A DNA stretch of 64,000 nucleotides from Kribbella pratensis (GTDB taxonomy: Bacteria; Actinomycetota; Actinomycetes; Propionibacteriales; Kribbellaceae), in contig NZ_SODU01000002.1 of assembly GCF_004366075.1 (NCBI RefSeq), forward strand, positions 1,426,758-1,490,757, given 5' to 3'. A model generated the notes under the pieces. That model had not been told where the DNA came from. It did not search any database and was given only the letters and a program-made list of their open reading frames with translations. Below are positions 1 to 9,588 of this stretch, piece by piece. Within the stretch, counting starts at the first letter, position 1; every line of letters starts with the position of its first letter. The position numbers were made by a program, and so were the translations under genes.

Positions 1-244
1 CCTGCCCGGGCCGCTCACCGAACCGCGCAAACGCCTCGAGACTGCGCGCACCCAGCGCGATGTTCACGTCGTCCGAGAAGTTCGCCCGTACTCCACCGGC
101 CGCCTTGCAGGTGGAGCCCGACCCCAGCTCGTTCATCTCCAGCAACACCACGTCCCGCACGCCGGCCTCGGCCAGGTGGAACGCGATGCTCGTCCCCATC
201 ACCCCACCACCAACAACCACCACGTCGGCAACCCCAGCCACCAT
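1..244 (-). CDS. FAD-dependent oxidoreductase, N-terminal part (runs off left edge)
   Basis: Only the first 81 codons are in the window. The ATG at 244 opens a reading frame beginning MVAGVADVVVVGGGVMGTS, a Rossmann GxGxxG dinucleotide-binding motif at residues 12-17, followed by an acidic residue ending the second strand (LLEMNELGSGSTCKAAGG). This N-terminus and the GST-KAAGG segment are typical of the DAO/sarcosine-oxidase-type flavoproteins that oxidise secondary or primary amines. It lies 26 bp downstream of the aldehyde dehydrogenase on the same strand, so the two are probably co-transcribed and may act in sequence on an amine-derived aldehyde. The substrate cannot be judged from this fragment. 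Confidence 0.8.
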   Translation of the reverse strand, partial: MVAGVADVVVVGGGVMGTSIAFHLAEAGVRDVVLLEMNELGSGSTCKAAGGVRANFSDDVNIALGARSLEAFARFGERPGQ

Positions 245-270
245 CAACCTACTCCAGGTAGATCGAGGGG

Positions 271-1815
271 TCAGGGGAGCTGGTACGTCAGGTCGGCTTC
301 GACCGTCTCGGTGTCCATCTGGGCCTTTTGCAGTTTGCCTGAATAGTCCCAGTTCATGGACTGCCAGCGGGTGAACTGGTCCAGGACCCACATCCCGCTC
401 TGCCGGGAGCCGTTGCCGGACTTCCCGTTCCCGCCGAACGGCAGGTGTGCCTCGGCGCCGGACGTCGAGTTGTTGACGCTCACCATCCCCGCCGAGATCC
501 CCTGCGCGAACCGGAACGCCTTGTTCGGATCGGTCGTGTAGATCGAGCTGGACAACCCGTACCCCGACTTGTTGCCCAGCGCAATCGCCTCGTCCAGCGT
601 CGAGTACGGCGTGACGCCGACGACCGGCCCGAACGTCTCGTTCAGGAACAGTTCGTCGTCCGCCTGCACCCCGGCCACGATCGTCGGGTGGTAGAACAGT
701 CCGGCCGCCGGATCGCCGACGAATCCGGCCCGGGGGTTGTCCGCCGTGACCCGGCCGGTCCGGCCGATCACCCGGTGATGCGCCGCGATCCACCCCAGCG
801 ACTTCTCGAACCCCGCCGCGAACTTCTCGTCCAGCAACGGCCCGAACAGCACGTCCTGCGTCGGGTCGCCCATCGCCGCGTCCGCGGTCGCCCGCCCGAA
901 GCGGTCCAGGAACTCGTCGTACACGGACCGGTGCACGATCGCCGTCCCCAAGGACGTGCACCGTTGTCCCGCCGTACCGAAGCCGGAGAACAACGCGCCC
1001 TCGACGGCCAGGTCCAGCTCCGCGTCCTCGGTGATCACCATCGGGTTCTTACCGCCGAGCTCCAGGCACGGCGTCTGCAGGTGACGGCCGCACAACTCGC
1101 CGATCCGGGTGCCGACCGCGCTCGATCCGGTGAATCCGACCTTGTTGATCAGTCCGGCCTCCAGGGCCCGCTCGAGACCGGTGAACGTGTCCGGCCCGTC
1201 GGCGTACACCACGTTGAACACCCCGACCGGTACGCCGGAATGCGCGAAGATCTCGTAGAACGCGTCCGAGACGACAGCGGAGTACTCCGCCGGCTTCCAG
1301 ACGACCGTGTTGCCGCAGAGCAGCGCCGGGACGATGTACCAGGACGGGACCGCGACCGGGAAGTTGCCGGCCGTGATCACCGCGACGGTGCCGACCGGTC
1401 GGCGGAATGTGAACAACTGCTTGTCCGGCATCTCCGACGGCACCGTCTGCCCGTACAGCCGTCGGCCCTCGCCGAGGAAGAAGTCGCAGGTGTCGATGAT
1501 CTCCTGCACCTCGCCCCGCGCCTCACCCAGAGGCTTCCCGATCTCCCGCGTGACGAGCGCGGCGAGCCGCTCCTTGTTGAGAGTCATCAGCCGGCCCGCG
1601 TTCGAGATCACCTGGCCGCGTTGCGGCGCCGGGGTCGCGGCCCACGCGGCCTGCGCGGACCGGGCCGCTTCGGCAGCCTGGACGAACACCTCCGGCCCGG
1701 CGCTGCCGACCGTCCCGACGACGTCGCTCAGCTGTGCGGGGTTGGTCGACGGAGTACGCCGTACCGCTTCCGCCACTCGTTCGCCACCGACAACGGACAG
1801 CACCTCACCGGCCAT
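271..1815 (-). CDS. NAD(P)+-dependent aldehyde dehydrogenase (ALDH7-like)
   Basis: The 514-residue product is a full-length cytosolic aldehyde dehydrogenase. Visible are the cofactor-binding NFPVAVPSW segment (about residue 151), the FTGSSAVG nucleotide loop (about 228), the general-base glutamate in LELGG (E252) and the catalytic cysteine in GQRCTS (C286). The context GTAGQRCTSLGT resembles the ALDH7/aminoadipate-semialdehyde (piperideine-6-carboxylate) branch more than classical succinate-semialdehyde enzymes. The ATG start follows a strong GAGGAGG ribosome-binding site. The adjoining amine-oxidising flavoprotein suggests a route from a cyclic or linear amine through its semialdehyde to the acid; this is inference and the substrate is open. 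Confidence 0.85.
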   Translation of the reverse strand: MAGEVLSVVGGERVAEAVRRTPSTNPAQLSDVVGTVGSAGPEVFVQAAEAARSAQAAWAATPAPQRGQVISNAGRLMTLNKERLAALVTREIGKPLGEARGEVQEIIDTCDFFLGEGRRLYGQTVPSEMPDKQLFTFRRPVGTVAVITAGNFPVAVPSWYIVPALLCGNTVVWKPAEYSAVVSDAFYEIFAHSGVPVGVFNVVYADGPDTFTGLERALEAGLINKVGFTGSSAVGTRIGELCGRHLQTPCLELGGKNPMVITEDAELDLAVEGALFSGFGTAGQRCTSLGTAIVHRSVYDEFLDRFGRATADAAMGDPTQDVLFGPLLDEKFAAGFEKSLGWIAAHHRVIGRTGRVTADNPRAGFVGDPAAGLFYHPTIVAGVQADDELFLNETFGPVVGVTPYSTLDEAIALGNKSGYGLSSSIYTTDPNKAFRFAQGISAGMVSVNNSTSGAEAHLPFGGNGKSGNGSRQSGMWVLDQFTRWQSMNWDYSGKLQKAQMDTETVEADLTYQLP

Positions 1816-1845
1816 ACGGCTACCTCCTCGTCGTAGGCCTCCACC

Positions 1846-2427
1846 CTAAGTCGGCGGCGGGATCTTGTGGTCGGGGTAGAGATCCGGGATCGGGATGGGC
1901 ATCCGCCACAGGCGGGAGTCGGGGTGGATCATGCCGTGCCGGATGGCGACGTACCGGAGCAGGCGGAGCGGGCCCGCGATCAGTACGACGGCCAGTGGCA
2001 ACTCGACCAGGAGCGCGCTGAGCAGCGCCTGGGTCAGGTCGCCGCCGCGCTGGCTGGTCATCACGTCGAACCAGGCGTCGCAGATCAGCAGGACGCCGGA
2101 CGCGAACGCCGTCGGGAACACGAACTGCTTGCGTTTCCAGCCGGCCAGCGCGGTCAGCACCAGCATCGTCAGCAACAGGATGTCGAACCCGACCCAGGTC
2201 GCGACCCAGTTCCGCGCGACGTAGTGATTGGGCAGGGTGATCGCCAGGTACACGGTCCACGGGATCAGGGCGGCCGCGCAGACCAGCATCAGGACCGTCC
2301 GCCACTTGCGGATCCGGTCGATCGTCCGCCGCGACGGCAGCCCGGGTGGTCGCGGCGCGAGCCGCAGGATCAGCTCCCGCCGCTCCTGCGGCGTCATCGC
2401 CGCGATCTCTTCGTCGGTCAGCCGCAC
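1846..2427 (-). CDS. Hypothetical multi-pass membrane protein
   Basis: About 193 residues from a GTG at 2427 (MRLTDEEIAAMTPQERRE). The N-terminal 45 residues are charged and cytosolic, followed by about four hydrophobic segments (VLMLVCAAALIPWTVYLAI; WVGFDILLLTMLVLTALAG; AFASGVLLICDAWF; ALLVELPLAVVLIAG) and a short tail with HPDSRLWRMPIPIPDLYP. I do not recognise the family. A longer frame reaches 2646 but would run through the Crp-like palindrome and into the divergent DUF1992 gene, so the shorter start is preferred; ATG 2397 is also possible. Confidence 0.6.
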   Translation of the reverse strand: MRLTDEEIAAMTPQERRELILRLAPRPPGLPSRRTIDRIRKWRTVLMLVCAAALIPWTVYLAITLPNHYVARNWVATWVGFDILLLTMLVLTALAGWKRKQFVFPTAFASGVLLICDAWFDVMTSQRGGDLTQALLSALLVELPLAVVLIAGPLRLLRYVAIRHGMIHPDSRLWRMPIPIPDLYPDHKIPPPT

Positions 2428-2442
2428 AGCAGAAGTATGCCT

Positions 2443-2458
2443 TGTGATTGCATTCACA
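2443..2458. promoter_or_regulatory. Crp/GlxR-type operator
   Basis: TGTGATTGCATTCACA matches the TGTGA-N6-TCACA consensus of actinobacterial Crp/GlxR proteins in both half sites; the symmetry extends two more bases on each side. It lies between two divergent genes, 16 bp upstream of the chosen GTG of the minus-strand membrane protein and 57 bp upstream of the plus-strand DUF1992 gene, so it could control either. Confidence 0.6.
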
Positions 2459-2514
2459 AGCCAGTATTCTGTTCGGACGGAGAAGCTGTCGATGATGACA
2501 GGCGAGGTGTGGCC

Positions 2515-2991
2515 ATGACCAAGCGCAGACCACCGGGCATGAGTAACCAGGAGTGGGTCGAGTCGCAGATCAAGCTCGCTCAGAACCAGGGCGAGTTCGA
2601 CAACCTGCCTGGTGCCGGCAAACCACTGAAGCTGGCGGACCAGCACGACCCCGACTGGTGGGTGAAGGACTTCATCCGCCGCGAGGACATCGAGGCCGAG
2701 GCGTTACTGCCACCGGCCGTCCTGCTCCGCAAGGAGAAGCAGCAGGTCCACGAGAAGGTTCGCGGGATGCGTCGCGAGTCCGAGGTCCGCGAGTACCTCG
2801 CCGACCTGAACAAGCGGATCCGGCTCAGCATCCGCGACACCACCGGACCGGTCGTGCCGACGGGCCCGGTGGACGAGGACGTGGTCATCGCCCAGTGGCG
2901 GATGGAACGCCCCGCGCGCGAACCGCGTCCGCTGCCCTCCGAGCAGCACCGCCCGAGGAAGAAGTCCCTCTGGCAGCGGCTGTTCAGTTGA
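2515..2991 (+). CDS. DUF1992 (DnaJ-homologue-like) family protein
   Basis: The 158-residue protein begins MTKRRPPGMSNQEWVESQI and contains the DUF1992 signature: an amphipathic helix with QIKLAQNQGEFDNLPGAGKPL, then DWWVKDFIRREDI and a charged helical region with repeated arginines. This domain is found alone in bacteria and in eukaryotic DNAJC28; its role is unknown. The C-terminal 40 residues are basic and proline-rich. Start chosen at ATG 2515 with GAGG about 7 bp upstream; an in-frame GTG lies two codons earlier. It is soluble and apparently monocistronic. Confidence 0.85.
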   Translation: MTKRRPPGMSNQEWVESQIKLAQNQGEFDNLPGAGKPLKLADQHDPDWWVKDFIRREDIEAEALLPPAVLLRKEKQQVHEKVRGMRRESEVREYLADLNKRIRLSIRDTTGPVVPTGPVDEDVVIAQWRMERPAREPRPLPSEQHRPRKKSLWQRLFS

Positions 2992-3001
2992 GCGAGCGCC
3001 C

Positions 3002-5107
<2,106 letters not shown>

Positions 5108-5260
5108 GATCCGGGATCGTCCCGCCGAACACAGCTCCGCCCACGAGTTGAACAGGTCACCCCGGCTCATCCGCCGGCGCCCGGGGAACCGCGCTTGGGG
5201 GTTGTTCGTTCTGGCTGGGAGGGGGACTCTGTGGGGTGTGGTGACGGTGAGTGAGCCTTG

Positions 5261-5914
5261 GTGATGCAGCTTTCCTGGGTACGGCGGGTGGGGATCGCGG
5301 CCGGTCTCGGAGTCGGGACAGCCGGCGCGCTTGCGGGCGTCCTCCTGCTCGGTCCGCTCGCCGCGTCGCTCCTGCTGCTCGTGGTGTTCGTGCTGGTCTG
5401 GCCGCTGGCTGCGGTGGTGCGGCACGTGACGGACGATGCGCCGTACAGCTCGGCGGCCCTGGTCGCGGGCGCGGCCGCCGCAGCGGTGTTGTGCCTGCCG
5501 GGCCTGGTGCGGTTGCTCGCGTGGGGCGCACTCGGGCTCGTGTCGGCGCTGATCCTGGCCGCACTGTTCGTGCTGATCGATCTCGCCGTACCCGATCGGG
5601 CCCCGCGCCTGCGTCCGTCGCGTAAGCAGCGCAAACTGGTCCGTCTGACCGAGACGCAGCTTGCGGCGGACGAGCAGCTGATCGCGTCGCTGCAGTGTCC
5701 GCTCTCCATCGAGGAGCTCTGCGGAGTCTGGTCCGAGACCGCCACTCAGCTGACCCAGGGCGCCGATCCGCGCGACCGGCAGGCGGTCGCCGAGGTGCGC
5801 CGGATCTGCCTCGACGAGTTCGAGCGCCGCAACCCCGACGGCTTCAACCGCTGGCTGGACGCCGGCGCACCGGCCAACCCCGGCCGCTACCTCCTGGGCA
5901 ACAGCAACAACTAG
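5261..5914 (+). CDS. Hypothetical membrane protein
   Basis: About 217 residues. The first 110 are largely hydrophobic and form four likely membrane segments in Ala/Leu/Val-rich blocks, separated by the polar loop RHVTDDAPYSSA. The remaining 100 residues are cytosolic, beginning with a basic stretch RPSRKQRKLVRLTETQL and ending in a compact helical domain with CPLSIEELCGVWSET and RICLDEFERRNPDGFNRWL. No family recognised. Start could be GTG 5261 or ATG 5264. The stop codon TAG shares the palindrome CTAG (5911-5914) with the stop of the convergent Ku gene. Confidence 0.65.
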   Translation: MMQLSWVRRVGIAAGLGVGTAGALAGVLLLGPLAASLLLLVVFVLVWPLAAVVRHVTDDAPYSSAALVAGAAAAAVLCLPGLVRLLAWGALGLVSALILAALFVLIDLAVPDRAPRLRPSRKQRKLVRLTETQLAADEQLIASLQCPLSIEELCGVWSETATQLTQGADPRDRQAVAEVRRICLDEFERRNPDGFNRWLDAGAPANPGRYLLGNSNN

Positions 5915-6807
5915 GCAGCCTTCTTGCTCCGGCTGGTCTTCTTGGCCGCGGTCTTCTTCGCCGCGGTCTTCTTGGCCGTCGCCTTCTTGGCTGTCGTCTT
6001 CTTTGTCGCGGTCTTCTTCTTCGCTCCGCGGGCCTTGCGGGCCTCCTCGACGCTGGCGCGCAGGGCGGCGACCAGGTCGGTCGGGTTCGTCGCCTGCGGC
6101 TCCTCCTCGGAGTAGACGACCTCCTTGCCCTGATGCTTGGTCTTGACCAGTTCCTTGACCCGCTCGGTGTAGGTGTCCTGGTACGACGCCGGCTTCCACT
6201 CGCCGCTCATCGCCTCGATCAGGTCGACCGCCATCGACAACTGCTTGCCGGCGCCGGCCTTCCGGGGCAGATCGCCGAGCTCCTCCGGGTCGCGGATCTC
6301 GTCGGCGAAGAACATGGTCTCGAGCACGAGGACCTTCTCGTCGGCCCGGATCGTCGCCAGGTACTCCTTGCCGCGCATCACGAACTTCGCGATCCCGGCG
6401 CGGTTCGTCTTCGCCAGCGCGTCCCGCAGCAAGGCGTACGACGAGGCGTTCTCGGCATCGGACGGGCCGAGGTAGTAGCTCTTCTGGAAGTGCATCGGGT
6501 CGATCTCGTCCAGATCCACGAACGTGTCGATCTCCAGCGAGCGGGACTTGCCCGGCGCGATGTCGTCGAGCTCCTCGGGCTCGACGATCACGTACTCGCC
6601 GCCGCCGACGTCGTGACCCTTCACGATCTTGTCGTACGGGACCTCGCGGCCGGTGCGTTCGTTCACGCGCTTGTACCGGATCCGGTCCGAGGTGCCCTTC
6701 TGGAACTGGTGGAAGTCGATCTCGTGTTCCTTGGTCGCGCTGTACATCCCGACCGGTACCGAGACCAGTCCGAAGTTGATGTACCCGCTCCAGATCGCCC
6801 GTGCCAT
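5911..6807 (-). CDS. ku: Ku protein, non-homologous end joining
   Basis: The 298-residue protein begins MARAIWSGYINFGLVSVPV, the conserved bacterial Ku N-terminus, and contains the Ku bridge features RYKRVNERTGREV and PMHFQKSYYLGP. Ku dimers ring broken double-stranded DNA ends and recruit LigD. The last 40 residues are a lysine/alanine/threonine tail of KKTAAKKTAAKK-type repeats, like the extended tails of mycobacterial and streptomycete Ku that bind DNA. AGGAG lies 7 bp upstream of the ATG. It is third in line behind a stress sigma factor and a coiled-coil protein on the same strand; no ligD lies nearby. Confidence 0.95.
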   Translation of the reverse strand: MARAIWSGYINFGLVSVPVGMYSATKEHEIDFHQFQKGTSDRIRYKRVNERTGREVPYDKIVKGHDVGGGEYVIVEPEELDDIAPGKSRSLEIDTFVDLDEIDPMHFQKSYYLGPSDAENASSYALLRDALAKTNRAGIAKFVMRGKEYLATIRADEKVLVLETMFFADEIRDPEELGDLPRKAGAGKQLSMAVDLIEAMSGEWKPASYQDTYTERVKELVKTKHQGKEVVYSEEEPQATNPTDLVAALRASVEEARKARGAKKKTATKKTTAKKATAKKTAAKKTAAKKTSRSKKAA

Positions 6808-6853
6808 CGCCAGCTCCTTCCGGTACTCCTGGTCGCCCCGGCCGGTACCCAGT

Positions 6854-7717
6854 TCAGAGCCGGTTGTAGCGCTTCCGGGCCTCGCGGCTCTCCTTCTGGG
6901 CGTCGCGGGCGGCTCGGCGGGCCTCGTCGAGTTCGGCGCCGATGCTGTGGACCCGGGCCTGGGCCTCGGAGAGTGCCTCGCGGGCGTTGTCGAGCTGGGT
7001 GTCCAGCTCCTCGACCCTCGCCTCAGCGGCCTGGGCGGCCGCGACTGCCTCCTCGAACGCCTGTTTGGCCAGGGCGCGCTCCGCCGCCTCGCGTTCGTCC
7101 TCCTCCGCCTGCTTGCGCTTGGCTGCCGCGCGCTCTTCCTCGGCGGTCTCGGTCTCCGCTCGTTGGGCCTTCCGCCGGTCGCGGGCGGCCTGGCGGCGTT
7201 CGTCGGTGAGCGGGGTGACGTTGGACGGTTCGCCGTTCTCGTCGACAACGCCGAAGCCGACGTGCCGCAGCGCGCTGCTCAACCGGCCCTCGCGTACGGC
7301 GTCGCCCGCGGCCGGATCCACCAGCGCGGCATCCAGCGTCTCGCGCAGCTTCTGGCCGACGTCCGCGCTGACTTTCTGGCCTTCCTTGGCGGCCAGCCGG
7401 GCGGCTTCCTTGGACAGCTTGTCCAGGAGCCGGTGACGCTTCGGCGTCAGCTCCCGCAGCCGCTCGCCGTCGAGATCGGCAGTCGCCTCCCGGAACTCGT
7501 CGCCGAGCGCGAGCAGGTCGTCCAGCTCGTCGGGCAGCTTGCGGGCCACCAGGTTCGCGAGCCAGGCCGCGACCGTCGGCTTGCGCAGCGCCTTCAGCCG
7601 GGTCGACCCGATCGCGTCGCCGTCGGCCTTCAGCTGCTTGGCCAGCTCGTTGCGAGTAGCAATGAAGTCGGCCGCCGGCGCCGCATAGACCGCATCGGCC
7701 GCCTCCTCGAAGTCCAC
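6854..7717 (-). CDS. Coiled-coil protein of unknown function
   Basis: About 287 residues from GTG 7717. The N-terminal 100 residues include RNELAKQLKADGD and KALRKPTVAAWLANLVARKLPDELDDLLALGDEFREA; the C-terminal half from about residue 165 is a long charged heptad region rich in Ala, Glu, Arg and Gln (ERRQAARDRRKAQRAETETAEEE and onward), predicted to form a coiled coil. No catalytic motif. It sits 19 bp after the sigma factor and 46 bp before ku, so the three are likely one transcript. A role at DNA or in stress adaptation is only suggested by location. Confidence 0.7.
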   Translation of the reverse strand: MDFEEAADAVYAAPAADFIATRNELAKQLKADGDAIGSTRLKALRKPTVAAWLANLVARKLPDELDDLLALGDEFREATADLDGERLRELTPKRHRLLDKLSKEAARLAAKEGQKVSADVGQKLRETLDAALVDPAAGDAVREGRLSSALRHVGFGVVDENGEPSNVTPLTDERRQAARDRRKAQRAETETAEEERAAAKRKQAEEDEREAAERALAKQAFEEAVAAAQAAEARVEELDTQLDNAREALSEAQARVHSIGAELDEARRAARDAQKESREARKRYNRL

Positions 7718-7736
7718 GAAGGCGACGCTACCCGAA

Positions 7737-8531
7737 TCAGCCGCCGCTCGGGCCCCGTTGCACGGCCAGTTCGGCGCGGAGGGTTTCGAGGATGCCGCGG
7801 AGCAGGCGGGAGACCTGCATCTGGCTGACACCGAGTTCCTGGCCGATCTCCTCCTGGGTGAAGCCGTTGCAGAACCGGAGCTGGAGGATGCGCTTGTCCC
7901 GCTCACCGAGGTTCGCGACCGCCGGTGTCAGGGTGTGGACGTTCTCGACCAGGTCGTAGCCGTCCTCGGCGTCGGCGACCGTCTCCAGCAGGCTCGTCCC
8001 GCCGTCCGACGTACCGGGCGCGTCCAGCGAGAGCGTGCTGAAGCAGCCGCGGACCGAGACGGCCTCGGCGACCTCGGACGGATCGGTGCCGAGCGCCTCC
8101 GCGGTCTCCTCGTCGGTCGGCACGTGACCGAGCCGCTGGATCAGCTCAGGCTCCGCGGCGGCGATGTTGCCCTGCATCTCCTGGACCCGGCGCGGCGGCC
8201 GGATCGTCCAGGCGCAGTCCCGGAAGTACCGTTTCAGCTCACCGCGGATCGTCGGTACGGCGTACGACAGGAACGCCGTCGACGCCTCCAGTTTGTAGCC
8301 GTTGACGGCCTTCACCAGGCCGAGGTACGCGACCTGCTCGAGATCGTCGGCGTCGACGCCCTTGCTGCGGTACCGCGAGGCGATCGATCTCGCCACCGGC
8401 GCGTTCAGGAGGACGACCTCGTCGAGGCACGCCTGGTGCCGGGGATCCGGGACCCTGTCCGCCTCGAGCAGCAGCTCGTGGGTGGCGTCGGCGATGGTCT
8501 GCTTGGTGCGTTCTGCAGTTGCGATCGTCAC
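7737..8531 (-). CDS. RNA polymerase sigma factor, SigB/SigF/SigG family
   Basis: The 264-residue group 3 sigma factor carries region 2 (NAPVARSIASRYRSKGVDADDLEQVAYLGLVKAVNGYK and FLSYAVPTIRGELKRYFRDCAW), region 3 (LIQRLGHVPTDEETAEALG) and region 4 with the helix-turn-helix FTQEEIGQELGVSQMQVSRLL. This family directs general stress or stationary-phase genes in actinobacteria and is usually held by an anti-sigma kinase, which is absent here. It starts at GTG 8531 behind GACGAGG. The upstream palindrome contains a GTTT...GGGTAC element resembling promoters of its own class, so it may be autoregulated. It probably heads a transcript with the coiled-coil gene and ku. Confidence 0.9.
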   Translation of the reverse strand: MTIATAERTKQTIADATHELLLEADRVPDPRHQACLDEVVLLNAPVARSIASRYRSKGVDADDLEQVAYLGLVKAVNGYKLEASTAFLSYAVPTIRGELKRYFRDCAWTIRPPRRVQEMQGNIAAAEPELIQRLGHVPTDEETAEALGTDPSEVAEAVSVRGCFSTLSLDAPGTSDGGTSLLETVADAEDGYDLVENVHTLTPAVANLGERDKRILQLRFCNGFTQEEIGQELGVSQMQVSRLLRGILETLRAELAVQRGPSGG

Positions 8532-8614
8532 GGGAGATACCTCGTCGTGTCGTCGTACATGCTCGGTGGCAGGGGCTGAACCACTAGCTCCACCAGATCA
8601 AACTCGGCCCGAGC

Positions 8615-8647
8615 TTTCAAGTACCCGACTGTTACGGGTGCTTGAAA
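8615..8647. promoter_or_regulatory. Palindrome with SigB/SigF-like promoter element
   Basis: Two 13-bp arms, TTTCAAGTACCCG and CGGGTGCTTGAAA, pair with one mismatch around a 7-nt centre in the intergenic region between the divergent sigma factor and NIPSNAP genes. Read on the minus strand it contains GTTT, 18 bp, then GGGTAC, close to the GTTT-N15-17-GGGTA promoters of SigB/SigF-type factors though with a slightly long spacer. It could be an autoregulatory promoter, a repressor site, or both. Confidence 0.45.
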
Positions 8648-8656
8648 CGCTTGTCG

Positions 8657-8675
8657 CCTGACAGTAACTGTCAGG
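8657..8675. promoter_or_regulatory. Perfect operator-like palindrome
   Basis: CCTGACAGT-A-ACTGTCAGG is a perfect inverted repeat with 9-bp arms around a single base, 22 bp upstream of the NIPSNAP ATG at 8698. The TGACA/TGTCA half sites are of the kind bound by TetR or LacI-type dimers. The cognate regulator is not evident nearby. Confidence 0.5.
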
Positions 8676-8697
8676 TTTCAGTGGTTTGCTCGCATTC

Positions 8698-9411
8698 ATG
8701 AACGAGTGTTGCGCCGTCGTCGACCTGCGCCAGTACACGCTGCACCCCGGGCAACGGGACAACCTGATCGAAGTCTTCGACACCTACCTCGTGGAGGGGC
8801 AGGAACAGACCGGTATGCACATCGTCGGCCAGTTCCGCGATCTGGACGACCCGGATCGGTTCGTCTGGATCCGCGGATTCCGCGATCTGCCCGCGCGGGC
8901 GGACGCGCTGAACGCGTTCTACTACGGCCCGGTCTGGCGCGCGCACGCCGCGGCGGCGAACGCGACGATGATCGACTCGGACAACGCCCTGCTACTGAAG
9001 CCTGTCCGCCTCGAGGCCGGCTACCCGGCGCGCGACGCGCCGCGACCGGACGAGCCTGCGACTTCGGTGGTCGGTGGCGCGGTCTACCACCGCGGTGCCG
9101 AGGACGACGGGTTCGTCGAGTTCTTCACCGATCAGGTCGTGCCCGTGCTCACGGCGACCGGCGCCGCGCCGGTCGCCGTCCTCGAGAGTTTGGTTGCCGA
9201 GAACAACTTCCCGCAGCTGCCGTTGCGGGACGAGGTGGTGCTCACCTGGTTCGCGCGGTTCGCCGACGACATGGCGTACGACGACCATCGCCGGCAGCTC
9301 GCCGGGTCGCGGGTCTGGCAGCGGCGGGTGCTCCCCGAACTGGTGTGCCGGTCGGCGAAACCGGTGCAGGAGCTGCGCCTGCGACCGACCGCCCGATCGC
9401 AGTTCCGGTAA
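8698..9411 (+). CDS. NIPSNAP family protein
   Basis: The 237-residue soluble protein opens MNECCAVVDLRQYTLHPGQRD and includes GQFRDLDDPDRFVWIRGFRDL and FYYGPVWRAHAAAANATM, the ferredoxin-like dimeric alpha/beta-barrel pattern of NIPSNAP proteins, with a second, weaker repeat of the fold in the C-terminal half (VYHRGAEDDGFVEFFTDQVVP). The biochemical role of bacterial NIPSNAP proteins is not established. ATG 8698 is chosen; an in-frame alternative lies four codons upstream. Two palindromes occupy its promoter region and link its control to the divergent sigma factor. Confidence 0.8.
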   Translation: MNECCAVVDLRQYTLHPGQRDNLIEVFDTYLVEGQEQTGMHIVGQFRDLDDPDRFVWIRGFRDLPARADALNAFYYGPVWRAHAAAANATMIDSDNALLLKPVRLEAGYPARDAPRPDEPATSVVGGAVYHRGAEDDGFVEFFTDQVVPVLTATGAAPVAVLESLVAENNFPQLPLRDEVVLTWFARFADDMAYDDHRRQLAGSRVWQRRVLPELVCRSAKPVQELRLRPTARSQFR

Positions 9412-9495
9412 ATACGTTGCGGGGCCCGGAGCGGGCGGGCATCCTGGGTTGACCGAGCGGCGGCGAACGCTGCCTGGACTAAGGAGGGCTGACGG

Positions 9496-9588
9496 ATGGC
9501 CATCACTGTGCTGCGGCATGTCCGCGTCAGTTCCACTTCTTCGTTCAGGAGCACACCAGTTGTCTGCAGAGTACGAACTCACAGCTAA
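9496..9588 (+). CDS. Possible 30-residue leader peptide of the RIO kinase gene
   Basis: A short frame MAITVLRHVRVSSTSSFRST... begins at ATG 9496, 8 bp after a perfect AAGGAGG (9481-9487), and stops at TAA 9586-9588, 26 bp inside the RIO kinase frame. Its ribosome-binding site is much better than that of most genes here, while its codons show no recognisable protein. Translation of it would pass over the kinase start, so translational coupling is plausible. Whether the peptide itself has a function is unknown. Confidence 0.4.
   Translation: MAITVLRHVRVSSTSSFRSTPVVCRVRTHS

Noticed and set aside
2428..2646. N-terminal extension of the minus-strand membrane protein
   Set aside because: It would pass through the Crp-like palindrome and the divergent DUF1992 coding region; composition is not protein-like.
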